Below, one piece after another: positions 54,402 to 63,632 of a DNA stretch of 64,000 nt. A program made the translations under genes and the position numbers. Each line of letters begins with the position of its first letter. Position 1 is the first letter of the stretch. Source of the stretch: Flectonema sp. DT1601. Taxonomy: Eukaryota > Euglenozoa > Diplonemea > Diplonemida > Diplonemidae. The stretch lies in the NCBI GenBank assembly GCA_964019425.1, contig OZ025803.1, positions 1-64,000 of the forward strand, read 5' to 3'. The notes below the pieces were generated by a model that saw nothing but the letters and a program-made list of their open reading frames with translations, was not told the origin of the DNA and made no database searches.

Positions 54402-57017
54402 TTAAGTTTCCAGAGGTACGTCATCAACTTCCCCAAGTTCCATATCACCGCAATCGCCACTCCGCCAATCAACAGTTGTGTCTTGCTCCAGTAGTCTGAT
54501 GTCTGCAACGCTGTCGAGTACCTTTTTACGATACCAAAGTACAACAATAAAACTAATGACACAAAGAGCTACCAACCCACACAACAAAGGAAGTACAAGT
54601 GGCGTATCGAAGGTTCCCGACACATAAGATCGTGAAGGTGTATAAGGAGATGGTTGAGGACCACTTGGCACAGTAGTTACAGGAGAATGAGTACCAGGTA
54701 TGGCTGTCTCAGGTGCTTCTGTATTCTGAGCTTTGCAAGTAGTTGAAGGAAACGGTCGTGAAGGACTGGGTAGTTCATTTGGTAACCAGGTCACATTCTT
54801 GTCAACTGGGGTGAAGACCACGTTGTATATATGACCTGCTTCACCAACCCATGTGCCCATCCAGTAGTGTTTAGCAAGTTGTGTTAAAAATAAATTCTTC
54901 TCAGCGCCTATTACGACAGCTGTTGTTATGGATATTGATTCTCCCTCAGCTGAGTACGTGTTGTTTAGAATTTGTAATCGGGTTTGCTGACCATCAAAAT
55001 ATGAGTTGCCGCTGAAAAAGTGAGCCCCCGTCTTTGCCACTCCCTCACTGACTTCCCCTCCATAGTAATCATGCATTAGAGCCTCTCCTCTCACGTTTAC
55101 CATAAATAAATAATTACCGACTACCAATTGAAATCTATCTTGTTCGACTTCAACAACAAATAATTTTTCTCCGTAGACCACTTTAGAAATAATGTTCATA
55201 TTCGTAGCTACAGATCCATCTGAAGAGAACGTTTGGAATACAATTCGAGTGTTGAGTGAAGATGAATAGAAGGAATTACAAGGTCCTTCTTGCCATATAA
55301 TTGAGAACTCAGCTGATGGATAAATAGCAATAGATGGAATACCTTGACAAGGGTACCCTTCATTAGTTGGAACTAACATCTCAGAACAGAATTCACCCGT
55401 CGATTTGAGTAATCGATAATGTACTTGAGAAACATTATTCTCTAACGCAACCCAAGCAACTACATGTGAATACCATTGGCTTGTTGCGTGATGTTCTATT
55501 ATGGTTTCTTGACTACCAGCACCCCCCACAGCCATCTTCATGTATGAACTCCTAAACAAAGAATCCGCAGTGTACAGCTCTATATAATTCGTTACTTCTG
55601 TATCATAAACAAGTACGAAATCTCTGGTGTTTTGTTGAACCGAAATTTGAATATTTGTGGCGTCCACATCAATATCGAGTAGTTGATTATTTCCAATTTT
55701 AACCATGCTGGAGGTTGAATCAAGAACTTGGGCAGTGACACCTGCATCAGAATTCCATAAAACAGGAGTTATTTTTGTTCCTATAATCGACACTGGGCGG
55801 TGATTGTATTGGCTGGCTGTGTCACTCAACGTTTGAGGAGTCAGGTACCTTGATTTGTCCTCCAGCACGCTCACAATCATAGCGGAAAGTATGACTGGTC
55901 TTGCGCCGGCCTTACCAGAAAACCCGACTACATACGTGCCATCATTTATTTTAATAAATGAAGGCCGATGAAGACCTACTACAGCGTTTATTTTCTTTTC
56001 AAACGTAGTCGATTCAAAATAAAAATTAGCTCTCGCTCTGACAATCGTAACGTAAACTGGAGGATTGCTGTGACCCTTATCACTACTGACTGCGGCGTAG
56101 GAACATCCGTTGGGACATTTTTTGGGATTTTTTCCGAAACCTTCAGCGAGAGTAAACTTTCTCTTATTAAGAGAAAACGTATAAAGATAACTTCCCACTG
56201 AGACGTACATTATATTTCCACCACCGCTTATGACGGCCATGGCTGATTGAGATGTCCGTACAGGTAGAACTTCCTCATAAAGAACTACTTGCTGAATTAA
56301 GTTAATAAGAGACACATACGTCGTACTTAGAAGCTGACCTGTCTTCCAAGCCACGACAATGGATTGCTCAAATACATCTAACGAGGTTGCAATTATTAAT
56401 GAATTTCTTATGAAGACTTCTTGTGGTTCATTATATTCGAATTCCGCAGTAGTCGCATTGTAGTAAACAGATGATATAATTATCGAATAATTCTCATTCT
56501 CAAAACTTGTCCAAACCACTGCAATTGAATTTTCACTGAATGAGGGAGCAGAGACTGCTGAGTAACTGTATCCTGAGTGATGTATTCGACGAATGGTTTG
56601 CGTGTTATCACCAGTAAAAAGATCGTAGACTGAGTAGTGAATTTGTCCGCTGAAATCCCAAAAGCAGACAACGTGTTGGGAGTCAGGGATCTTTACGATT
56701 GTCACATTCGAGCCGTCCTTAGTAATTTGGAAGCCTCCTTTTAAACCTAATCCTTTACTTAAACTCATTGCTTCACCATACACTCCATCAGAGCTGTTCG
56801 CTCCATTGCTCAGCTTTTCCCACGCAAACATTACTCCGCTTTCGCTACCATCGCCAACCACTCCGATTGCGTGTGAATCGCCCTTCCCGAAGACATTAAT
56901 TTTAGAGCCCTCTGCCCATATTCTCTCAGGACCCAGAGGATAGACGTCTCTGACTACAACAGTTGAGAAAACATAAGTTGGGATGAGTAGCAGCAGTTGC
57001 AGATAACACAAATTCAT
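54402..57017 (-). CDS. Large type I surface glycoprotein, propeller-like
   Basis: An 871-residue protein of unknown family. It begins with a signal peptide (MNLCYLQLLLLIPTYVFS), has about 740 residues of ectodomain, a Ser/Thr/Pro-rich stalk (about residues 745-800), one membrane segment at about 805-828 (LPLLCGLVALCVISFIVVLW) and a 43-residue acidic tail. The ectodomain repeats a theme of VV-W followed by a short loop and a strand: HVVCFWDFSGQIHYSVYD, IAVVWTSFENENYSI, IVVAWKTGQLLS, HVVAWVALENNVSQVHY, FSIIWQEGPCNSF. Such a theme is common in beta-propellers of FG-GAP type, which bind ligands at cell surfaces. The start lies 30 bases after TTCTTTTTTTAG, a clean acceptor-like site. It sits between two eL36 copies; its stalk and tail differ from those of the other receptor-like gene at 15-18 kb. 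Confidence 0.85.
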   Translation of the reverse strand: MNLCYLQLLLLIPTYVFSTVVVRDVYPLGPERIWAEGSKINVFGKGDSHAIGVVGDGSESGVMFAWEKLSNGANSSDGVYGEAMSLSKGLGLKGGFQITKDGSNVTIVKIPDSQHVVCFWDFSGQIHYSVYDLFTGDNTQTIRRIHHSGYSYSAVSAPSFSENSIAVVWTSFENENYSIIISSVYYNATTAEFEYNEPQEVFIRNSLIIATSLDVFEQSIVVAWKTGQLLSTTYVSLINLIQQVVLYEEVLPVRTSQSAMAVISGGGNIMYVSVGSYLYTFSLNKRKFTLAEGFGKNPKKCPNGCSYAAVSSDKGHSNPPVYVTIVRARANFYFESTTFEKKINAVVGLHRPSFIKINDGTYVVGFSGKAGARPVILSAMIVSVLEDKSRYLTPQTLSDTASQYNHRPVSIIGTKITPVLWNSDAGVTAQVLDSTSSMVKIGNNQLLDIDVDATNIQISVQQNTRDFVLVYDTEVTNYIELYTADSLFRSSYMKMAVGGAGSQETIIEHHATSQWYSHVVAWVALENNVSQVHYRLLKSTGEFCSEMLVPTNEGYPCQGIPSIAIYPSAEFSIIWQEGPCNSFYSSSLNTRIVFQTFSSDGSVATNMNIISKVVYGEKLFVVEVEQDRFQLVVGNYLFMVNVRGEALMHDYYGGEVSEGVAKTGAHFFSGNSYFDGQQTRLQILNNTYSAEGESISITTAVVIGAEKNLFLTQLAKHYWMGTWVGEAGHIYNVVFTPVDKNVTWLPNELPSPSRPFPSTTCKAQNTEAPETAIPGTHSPVTTVPSGPQPSPYTPSRSYVSGTFDTPLVLPLLCGLVALCVISFIVVLWYRKKVLDSVADIRLLEQDTTVDWRSGDCGDMELGEVDDVPLET

Positions 57018-57235
57018 CAGTTCATAATTTTTTTAAATTTTGTGATTCTAAAAAAAGAATATTATCGGAATTAAATACAACTATCACTTAAAGATATCAA
57101 TCGCACTGCGTCTGGAAGATGTTTGTTGCTCGCTGAGGGGGAGAACATAATTTATTAACCACTAGTAGACCTGCTTCACAGGTACATTCTGGACTGATCA
57201 CAGACAATGATTTAACACATTACGGAGACAAATAT

Positions 57236-57770
57236 TTAGTTCTTCTTCTTGATCTGCTTACGCATCATGGTGGAGACGAGCTCTCTCTTCTTCTTACCAC
57301 GAAGGAAGGATCCCAATCTACGCTTGGCGAAACGAAGGGCTCTCTTCTCACGGCCAACCTTCAACAATTCAGTGAGACGCTTCTCGTATGGTGAAAGGCC
57401 GACAGCCTGTTTGGATGTTTGTTTGTTTGTTTGTTTTTGTCTTCCGTCGTTTCAGAAATAAATAAAACAATCTCACCCTCCCTCCTAAAGAATCACAACA
57501 CCAGAATGATGACATACCTCCTGAACGACTTCCTTGACGGCATTCAACTTCTTCTTGTGGAGAGCGAGTCTCTTTCCAGATCCGACTGGGTGGACACGCT
57601 TGGTGGTCTTGAAACCCTTGTTGATTCCAACACGTGCTCCGTTTCCTGATGTTGGAGTCTGTTTGTGTTGTTTTATTTTTTAATTCACTTATCAGAAATA
57701 ATAATTTTGACGCTTGTTGTTTACATACCACTGCTCCATCTTTCTTCATCTCAGACCAGGTAGCAACCAT
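57236..57770 (-). CDS. Ribosomal protein eL36, copy 2
   Basis: Same 117-residue protein and structure as copy 1: exons 57729-57770, 57518-57658 and 57236-57406, introns 57659-57728 (70 bases) and 57407-57517 (111 bases). The second intron is four bases longer only because a GTTT run has one more unit. The 3' flank (GGACTGATCACAGACAATGA and onward) is also shared with copy 1, while the sequence before ATG diverges at once. The unit was therefore copied from about the leader to beyond the stop. Confidence 0.93.
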
Positions 57771-58095
57771 TTTTTATGTCTGTAGTATTGACCCTGAAAG
57801 GGAGTGATGGGAAAAAGTAATAATCATTTTACTCTTGAGTGTTTGAAGGAGATTCATTGATTCGTTCAACCATTACTAACATCATATTAATAATAATGTG
57901 TTTTACTATAAAGTGATAAATAGTAGTCACTTCCAACACAGCATGTCGGTCGATGCGAGGAAGACGTTCCTCACAACGAACTGACTAACCAGAACGTTAA
58001 CTTTTCATACGGTCGCCTCCAAACTGATAAACTCATAAACTTTTTTTTTTTTTCAGTTTCATCATTTCAACAAAACATCACTTTAATGTTCATGC

Positions 58096-58670
58096 TTAGT
58101 TCTTCTTCTTGATCTGCTTACGCATCATGGTGGAGACGAGCTCTCTCTTCTTCTTACCACGAAGGAAGGATCCCAATCTACGCTTGGCGAAACGAAGGGC
58201 TCTCTTCTCACGGCCAACCTTCAACAATTCAGTGAGACGCTTCTCGTATGGTGAAAGGCCGACAGCCTGTTTAGATGTTTGTTTGTTTGTTTGTTTTGTC
58301 TTCCGTCGTTTCAGAAATAAATAAAACAATCTCACCCTCCCTCCTAAAGAATTACAACACCAGAATGATGACATACCTCCTGAACGACTTCCTTGACGGC
58401 ATTCAACTTCTTCTTGTGGAGAGCGAGTCTCTTTCCAGATCCGACTGGGTGGACACGCTTGGTGGTCTTGAAACCCTTGTTGATTCCAACACGTGCTCCG
58501 TTTCCTGATGTTGGAGTCTGTTTGTGTTGTTTTATTTCTAATCTCAAATGATGAATAATATTATTGTTCCATCTCGAGAATGAGTAGCAACAAGTGAACC
58601 GTTTCACTTAAAACATTAAAACACATACCACGGCTCCATCCTTCTTCATTTCAGTCCAAGTGGCGACCAT
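58096..58670 (-). CDS. Ribosomal protein eL36, copy 3
   Basis: Exons 58629-58670, 58377-58517 and 58096-58266; introns 58518-58628 (111 bases) and 58267-58376 (110 bases), again with GTATGT donors. Exons 2 and 3 and intron 2 are nearly identical to copies 1 and 2. Exon 1 differs in several synonymous bases and one residue (WTEM for WSEM), and intron 1 is longer and unrelated after its last 23 bases or so. The 3' flank is also different. Homogenisation therefore covers only the middle of the gene. Confidence 0.92.
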
Positions 58671-59159
58671 TTTAACACTTAATCAGCTTTGATGAGGAAA
58701 AGAACAATTAAAAATATAAACCAACAATTGCATAAACGAAAAACTACCACTGACAGATAAATAAAAATAATTCAAAACATCTGTGAGAGAAGTAAGTTGA
58801 AATGTTATATACACCACACAGATAGATAACAATACTCCGTTTGTAACATTTTAAATAAGAAAAATAAATAAATTTAAAAAAAAAAAAAAAAAAAAAATGA
58901 AATCTATTTGAAAACTATAATTACACAATTATCTAGAAAGAAAATAAAAGGGAAGTTAAATACTTTAACACAGTACACAGCACTACAACAATCTAAGTCT
59001 GTGTATGTACTGAGGAGGAACAGAAATCTTTTGTTGTTATTGAACAACAACACGTGTCCGTAACAAGAGTCACAGAGATAGATAATAATTATCAAATGCT
59101 GACTGCAGACGATAGGAACAGATCGCATTAATAAAGAACAGACTTCTCACTCGACAGAA
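58671..59159. other. Intergenic spacer with A/T runs
   Basis: AT-rich spacer between eL36 copy 3 and the coiled-coil gene, with an A run at about 58876-58898. No gene or structured RNA recognised. Confidence 0.6.
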
Positions 59160-60251
59160 TCATCTCCACCTCGGCATGTTTTCCTTTCCTTTAGAACGAG
59201 ACTTTCTATCACTGCTGACGGTACGTTGTTTGCTGGGATGCATTCCCATCATCCGAGAGCGGTCTGGAGAGTTTGGATCTATCACAGCAAGAGGTTGATG
59301 TTGAGGTTGAGGTTGATGAGAAGAAGTAAATAAATGTGTGAATAACGTAGACGGTGGTAACTTCAGTGTCGTCTGAGGTAGTGGCTGTTGCTGAACCACA
59401 ACAGGAGGAGGATGTTGAAGTATTCTCCTTCCGGGGATCTGACGAAGGACTTGCTCCAACTTTTCGTGAGCAGCAATTCTGGTCGAGCGCTCAGTGTGGA
59501 GCTGCTTCGCAAGTCTTTCTACTACTTTTTCAAAAAGTTCGAGGAAGTTCGCCTCCGATGCGTCCCTCTCCATCCTAACCTTTTCAATATTTTCATACAG
59601 TGATGCCAATTCCCTTTGTAGATGAACTACTTTAGCCTGCTCAACAGCGTTACTTTCAGGTGTTTGATCCATCAGTTTATCCTCCACTCTGGCTAAGATC
59701 TCTGCTGGAGTAACATAACTGTTAATTAAATTATATTGATCAAGACAGTGTCGGATGTCTGCTTCAATCTGAAGTAGTTTAGAATCAAAATTTCTCAGTC
59801 CTGTTGCCCGACCCTCAACACCATTATCGAATATTCCCTGAAGGGTAAACGCAGCAGGGTTAGTGGCGGTGTCACTGCCGCATTGTTCAGAAAGCTCTTG
59901 TGCTGCGTGTCGAAGTGTTTTGATAACGGAGGCCATTTCACCTGATCGTTGCCGACGTTCAACCGAATAGTCGTATGTGTTAATAGCTAGCTCAGTGTTA
60001 TTTATCCTTTGTGATATAACGTCAATTGCTATCGTCAATCTGTTGCTTTCTAATCCAATCAAATCCGCAGACTTCGGAACTACTGAAGGAATACCTGGCG
60101 GTGGTGGTGGTGGAGACGGACTTACAAATCTTCCAACTTGAGGCGCCTGCATACCAACTTCTTCAACAATTGGACACCCCAAGTCAGTTGCTACGTGGCT
60201 ATATCTCATCACCTGCCCGAGGACGATATCCTTAAAATGATCAGCTTGCAT
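59160..60251 (-). CDS. Coiled-coil protein, possibly SF-assemblin-like
   Basis: A 363-residue protein. Residues 1-60 form a head with SPSPPPPPPGIPSV. About residues 65-270 are helical with heptad patterns, ending in MERDASEANFLELFEKVVER and HTERSTRIAAHEKLEQVLRQ. That ending resembles SF-assemblin and beta-giardin, the striated-fibre proteins of flagellar roots, which share a proline-rich head and a roughly 200-250 residue rod. The tail is rich in Pro, Gln and His, then basic (KSRSKGKENMPRWR). Similarity is by pattern only, so an unrelated coiled-coil protein is possible. The start follows TTTAATTTATTCAG. Confidence 0.75.
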   Translation of the reverse strand: MQADHFKDIVLGQVMRYSHVATDLGCPIVEEVGMQAPQVGRFVSPSPPPPPPGIPSVVPKSADLIGLESNRLTIAIDVISQRINNTELAINTYDYSVERRQRSGEMASVIKTLRHAAQELSEQCGSDTATNPAAFTLQGIFDNGVEGRATGLRNFDSKLLQIEADIRHCLDQYNLINSYVTPAEILARVEDKLMDQTPESNAVEQAKVVHLQRELASLYENIEKVRMERDASEANFLELFEKVVERLAKQLHTERSTRIAAHEKLEQVLRQIPGRRILQHPPPVVVQQQPLPQTTLKLPPSTLFTHLFTSSHQPQPQHQPLAVIDPNSPDRSRMMGMHPSKQRTVSSDRKSRSKGKENMPRWR

Positions 60252-60691
60252 GTTGTGTGTGGCAGGGGAGGTAATCCTCCCTTTCCTGAATAAATTAAAC
60301 CAATGGGAATACTAATTCTGTTTAGCTGTCCATAAATAACACAACCATGGCGATGGTCTTCAAGACCTGTTAAAAAATTAGATTTGTCGGAAATCACTTC
60401 TTCGAATCGAATTGAAGGTCGACTTTGAAGTTGAAAACAGAAACAAACTACAAATCGATGCTGGCTAGCCAGTCGTGGAAGATGAAAGGGAAAGCAGCTA
60501 TGTACAAAAACTCCACTAACGCACTGCAGACAGAAAATAAGATTGTCAGCGACAAAGATCTTATTTTCAGTCATACTTCCGGTGCGAAACAATATCGGAC
60601 TTGTTCAGTCTGTCGAGAGTCGCTAATTGTGATGTCACAAATACGACTCAAACCTTAATAGGTGATTGTCTGGCTTCCGAGTACAAGAGAA

Positions 60692-61459
60692 CTAAATTAC
60701 TGGAGCGCTAACGGGAATACTTGACCCAAGTGGTGGAAGGTTAATCCACTCGTCTCTGTTACTGAGTGTGAAACTCTTCGGGTTGAGAGACGCCTGTCGG
60801 ATTCTCTCATCTTCTCGCAGTCTTTCCTTAGCGCGAGACTGCTCTCGAGAAGCTCGCGCTACAATCTTTTCAGGAGAGCGATACTTCTTCGGAGTTACAC
60901 GAATCTTATTCAGCGTCGAGTAATTAATATGAGGTTTAACAGGAGAGTGGAATATGTTACTCTTTTCCTTCGTAAGAGTAGTACTTATATCCCATTCTTT
61001 CTCTTGTTTATAAGAAGGCTGCAGAGTGTCGCAGAAGTCGGTTCGGCTCAGGTCACCTCCAACGTTTTTCTTTACTACGAGTTTTCGTTCTTTCTCACTG
61101 AGCAGCAGGGAGGCATCCGGTTGAAACTTATTCCGCTTTGGTAGAAAGACGTTGTCTTTGTAACATGTGGGTAGTTTCTGTGCTCTAAAGTTGTGTTGCA
61201 TCTTTGTTGTTTGAAATACTGCGAGTTCTCTTTTCATCGCTCGGTCAGGAAATTTCTGCCAAGGATGTGACGTGCCTTGGTTCCACTTTTCCTTTTCACC
61301 AAGTCGGTGTTCTTCTTTCCATGCTAAGACTTCTTCTCGTCGGATTCCTTGAGTAGATTCAGAATCGATTGGTTCAAATGCATTAGTTGACCTCCCAACG
61401 TGAATAGCAGTTATGGAACCAGGGAACCCGGCAAACTTTGACCTCGGCTTCGACGTCAT
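60692..61459 (-). CDS. Basic protein of unknown function
   Basis: A 255-residue hypothetical protein with no recognised domain, no signal peptide and no membrane segment. It is basic and rich in charged helix-like stretches (AREQSRAKERLREDERIRQ written out near residues 205-225) and short aromatic motifs such as HPWQKFP and SRTDFCDTLQPSY. The start at 61459 (MTSKPRSKFAGFPG) is the first ATG after the acceptor-like AAATATCTCACAG. Between that AG and the ATG the leader can form a 6-bp GC hairpin. Phrases like these occur in flagellar and cytoskeletal proteins of protists, but nothing here proves it. Confidence 0.7.
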   Translation of the reverse strand: MTSKPRSKFAGFPGSITAIHVGRSTNAFEPIDSESTQGIRREEVLAWKEEHRLGEKEKWNQGTSHPWQKFPDRAMKRELAVFQTTKMQHNFRAQKLPTCYKDNVFLPKRNKFQPDASLLLSEKERKLVVKKNVGGDLSRTDFCDTLQPSYKQEKEWDISTTLTKEKSNIFHSPVKPHINYSTLNKIRVTPKKYRSPEKIVARASREQSRAKERLREDERIRQASLNPKSFTLSNRDEWINLPPLGSSIPVSAPVI

Positions 61460-61475
61460 CTTCTTGAGATGCAAT

Positions 61476-61491
61476 GGGGGTAAGGACCCCC
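61476..61491 (-). promoter_or_regulatory. GC hairpin in a short leader
   Basis: GGGGGT, loop AAGG, ACCCCC: a perfect 6-bp stem lying 17 bases before the ATG of the unknown basic protein and inside its predicted leader. It might slow initiation; nothing else supports a role. Confidence 0.4.
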
Positions 61492-61505
61492 TTCTGTGAG
61501 ATATT

Positions 61506-61643
61506 TAACTCTTACTAACTAATAACACAAGTAACTCTTACTAACTAATAACACAAGTAACTCTTACTAACTAATAACACAAGTAACTCTTACTAACTAA
61601 TAACACAAGTAACTCTTACTAACTAATAACACAAGTAACTCTT
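61506..61643. repeat. 26-bp tandem repeat in a gene boundary
   Basis: Five complete units and a partial sixth of 26 bp (TAACTCTTACTAACTAATAA then CACAAG). They lie between the SET-like gene and the unknown basic gene, directly before the acceptor-like site of the latter. On the coding strand each unit holds TTATTAGTTAG, so the array multiplies possible AG acceptors. Confidence 0.95.
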
Positions 61644-61934
61644 CGTTATTAACAAATCATGAATTTGGCTGAGATGGAAAAGAATATTTTTCAGAACTCC
61701 CCCCACAAACAGTGTAAGCAATAAGAAAATATTATAAATTAAAGATTAAGTGGAAAAGAGTTTTTTTATTATTGGTTTTTCTCATTGTTTTTCTTTGAGT
61801 TTTTGTAACAACGGCGACGCATTCCTCCGATAGAGGAGATCAGGCCGTACCAGTAACTGACAATGTAAACCATATCCGTAACTGGGACTTACTTTAAATG
61901 ATTGTAACAGTGTATTGATTAAAGAGTTGGTTAT

Positions 61935-63632
61935 TTAAATTGACATCTGTTGTTGAACAGCAACAGGGTCGATGTTCTTCTCCTGTCTTACTTTCGCTTC
62001 TTCTCTCATACGGTCTTCCATATCGTCACCGTGGGATAGCTTTGAGAGAAGTGACATGTAGGCGCTCGTATCATGTTCTCCATCAAGACCGCGATCGTAT
62101 CCCATTCCGTGAAGGATTTGATCGATATGACCATCCATAGATTGTTGATTATGAGAATAAGGATCTGATAATGGATTAGTGTTACTCTTTATTGATTGTG
62201 TTAGCTTCGTGACTGCTGTTTTAACTCGAACAATATCAACTCCGTAATCGGGTATTGGATTATCTGACCACCAGTAGTCATCATTTTGACATTCTTCAGG
62301 TTGTTTACTCATAATGTTTTTATAAATATTCTGATCGGAACACGACCACGTTGCAAATACCACTCCTGGACATAACATGCAACACAATTGACGACAGACA
62401 TCTTTATCAGTCTCGTTTAATGATCGAAGAAGACTTCTTCCTGTTAGTCGAGTTGTCAGCATGTATTTGATTCCCGGGGAGTTAAATCCAGTCCCTCTTT
62501 TGTTATTATCATGGAATGAACAATAACAATAAAGGTAGTTGATGATGTTGCGGATTCTTAAACGAGATTCTAATCCAAGTTTTGTATTTGAATGGAGACC
62601 AGAACAACTGTTTTCAAGTATCAAAAGAGATGAAGCAGCAGCAGCCCAATGAAGGATGCCAACAGTGCTGTGTAATAATGTGAAGCAAGCTGCTGATTGA
62701 GTCAAACTATACTTCGAAGGGTTGACAATCATATTATAAACTAAAGTAGACATCCACCTTTCCTCAACTGCCAGCGATGGAATTTCATTCTCATCAAACT
62801 TCCGATGGCAAAAAAAACATTTTCCTCCTAAAATGACAGCTGGGTGATCACAATCACAACTAATATCAGTCGCAATACACCCCCTGAGATCTTCATGTTT
62901 TCCAGTAAAGTGACCATGACTACTACACATTGAATGAGGATCACACGATAGCAGTGTGATGGTCTCTCCTCTTTTGATATCTTTAACAGATGTGATGAAC
63001 ATCTTTTCATTAACAATCGACAACACGCTGTTAGGAGAGTTGTCTACTGTTGACGCTCTCAATAAACTACTAAACTCCGATATGACTGCGGGATGACCAA
63101 TTCCATTGTCTGTTACAAAAGCAGGAGAAGAAACCTTCACAGACCACTGCTTAGGAGTCACAGCATCAACAACTGGAAACGATGAACTCAAATACGGAAT
63201 TCGGTATGTTTGTCTGGCAGTTTCCTGAGCTGCACTGTTCTGAGCAATCAGAACTTTATCAGAAAGTAGAGTCACAGCAGATGTTATATTACGAGATGCT
63301 ACTAAAGTAGAGTTGTGTAGTACTAATAAGTCCTCACTTTGATTCTTTATTCTATCACCTCGTGTTGGGACTCCTTCTGTGTGCCATTTTAAATTAACTC
63401 GTTTTGCTAATATAGTCTGCTCTCCTTCAATTTGAATTGAGTGTCTTCCATTCTTTTGACCCTTTACAATTCCCCAAGCTCCGTTTAATTCACATCTTGA
63501 TATCAATCCGGTGATCTCAACTGTACTGCCTGTTCCGAATCCCCAGTCTGAAAATATGGTCTTTCGGAGAATGACAACGACGATTACAATCACAATAACT
63601 ACAACTACAGTAGAGAGGACGGCTTCATCCAT
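61935..63632 (-). CDS. Membrane-anchored SET/SMYD-like protein
   Basis: A 565-residue protein. Residues 6-23 are an all-aliphatic membrane segment (VVVVIVIVIVVVIL). Residues about 38-80 match a small SH3-like module often met beside MYND or SET domains (CELNGAWGIVKG...GRHSIQIEG). Further on, SVKDIKRGETITLLSC resembles the end of a SET domain, where a GE-I element binds S-adenosylmethionine. RGCIATDISCDCDHPA then gives CxC plus a later CFFC, like the post-SET zinc cluster of SMYD proteins. The central catalytic NH motif is not clear (NDNGIGHPA is a weak candidate), so activity is uncertain. A membrane anchor on a SET-type protein is unusual. The C-terminal 150 residues are unassigned. Confidence 0.72.
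   Translation of the reverse strand: MDEAVLSTVVVVIVIVIVVVILRKTIFSDWGFGTGSTVEITGLISRCELNGAWGIVKGQKNGRHSIQIEGEQTILAKRVNLKWHTEGVPTRGDRIKNQSEDLLVLHNSTLVASRNITSAVTLLSDKVLIAQNSAAQETARQTYRIPYLSSSFPVVDAVTPKQWSVKVSSPAFVTDNGIGHPAVISEFSSLLRASTVDNSPNSVLSIVNEKMFITSVKDIKRGETITLLSCDPHSMCSSHGHFTGKHEDLRGCIATDISCDCDHPAVILGGKCFFCHRKFDENEIPSLAVEERWMSTLVYNMIVNPSKYSLTQSAACFTLLHSTVGILHWAAAASSLLILENSCSGLHSNTKLGLESRLRIRNIINYLYCYCSFHDNNKRGTGFNSPGIKYMLTTRLTGRSLLRSLNETDKDVCRQLCCMLCPGVVFATWSCSDQNIYKNIMSKQPEECQNDDYWWSDNPIPDYGVDIVRVKTAVTKLTQSIKSNTNPLSDPYSHNQQSMDGHIDQILHGMGYDRGLDGEHDTSAYMSLLSKLSHGDDMEDRMREEAKVRQEKNIDPVAVQQQMSI

Noticed and set aside
61506-61643. CRISPR-like array
   Set aside because: Direct tandem units without spacers, in a eukaryotic context.
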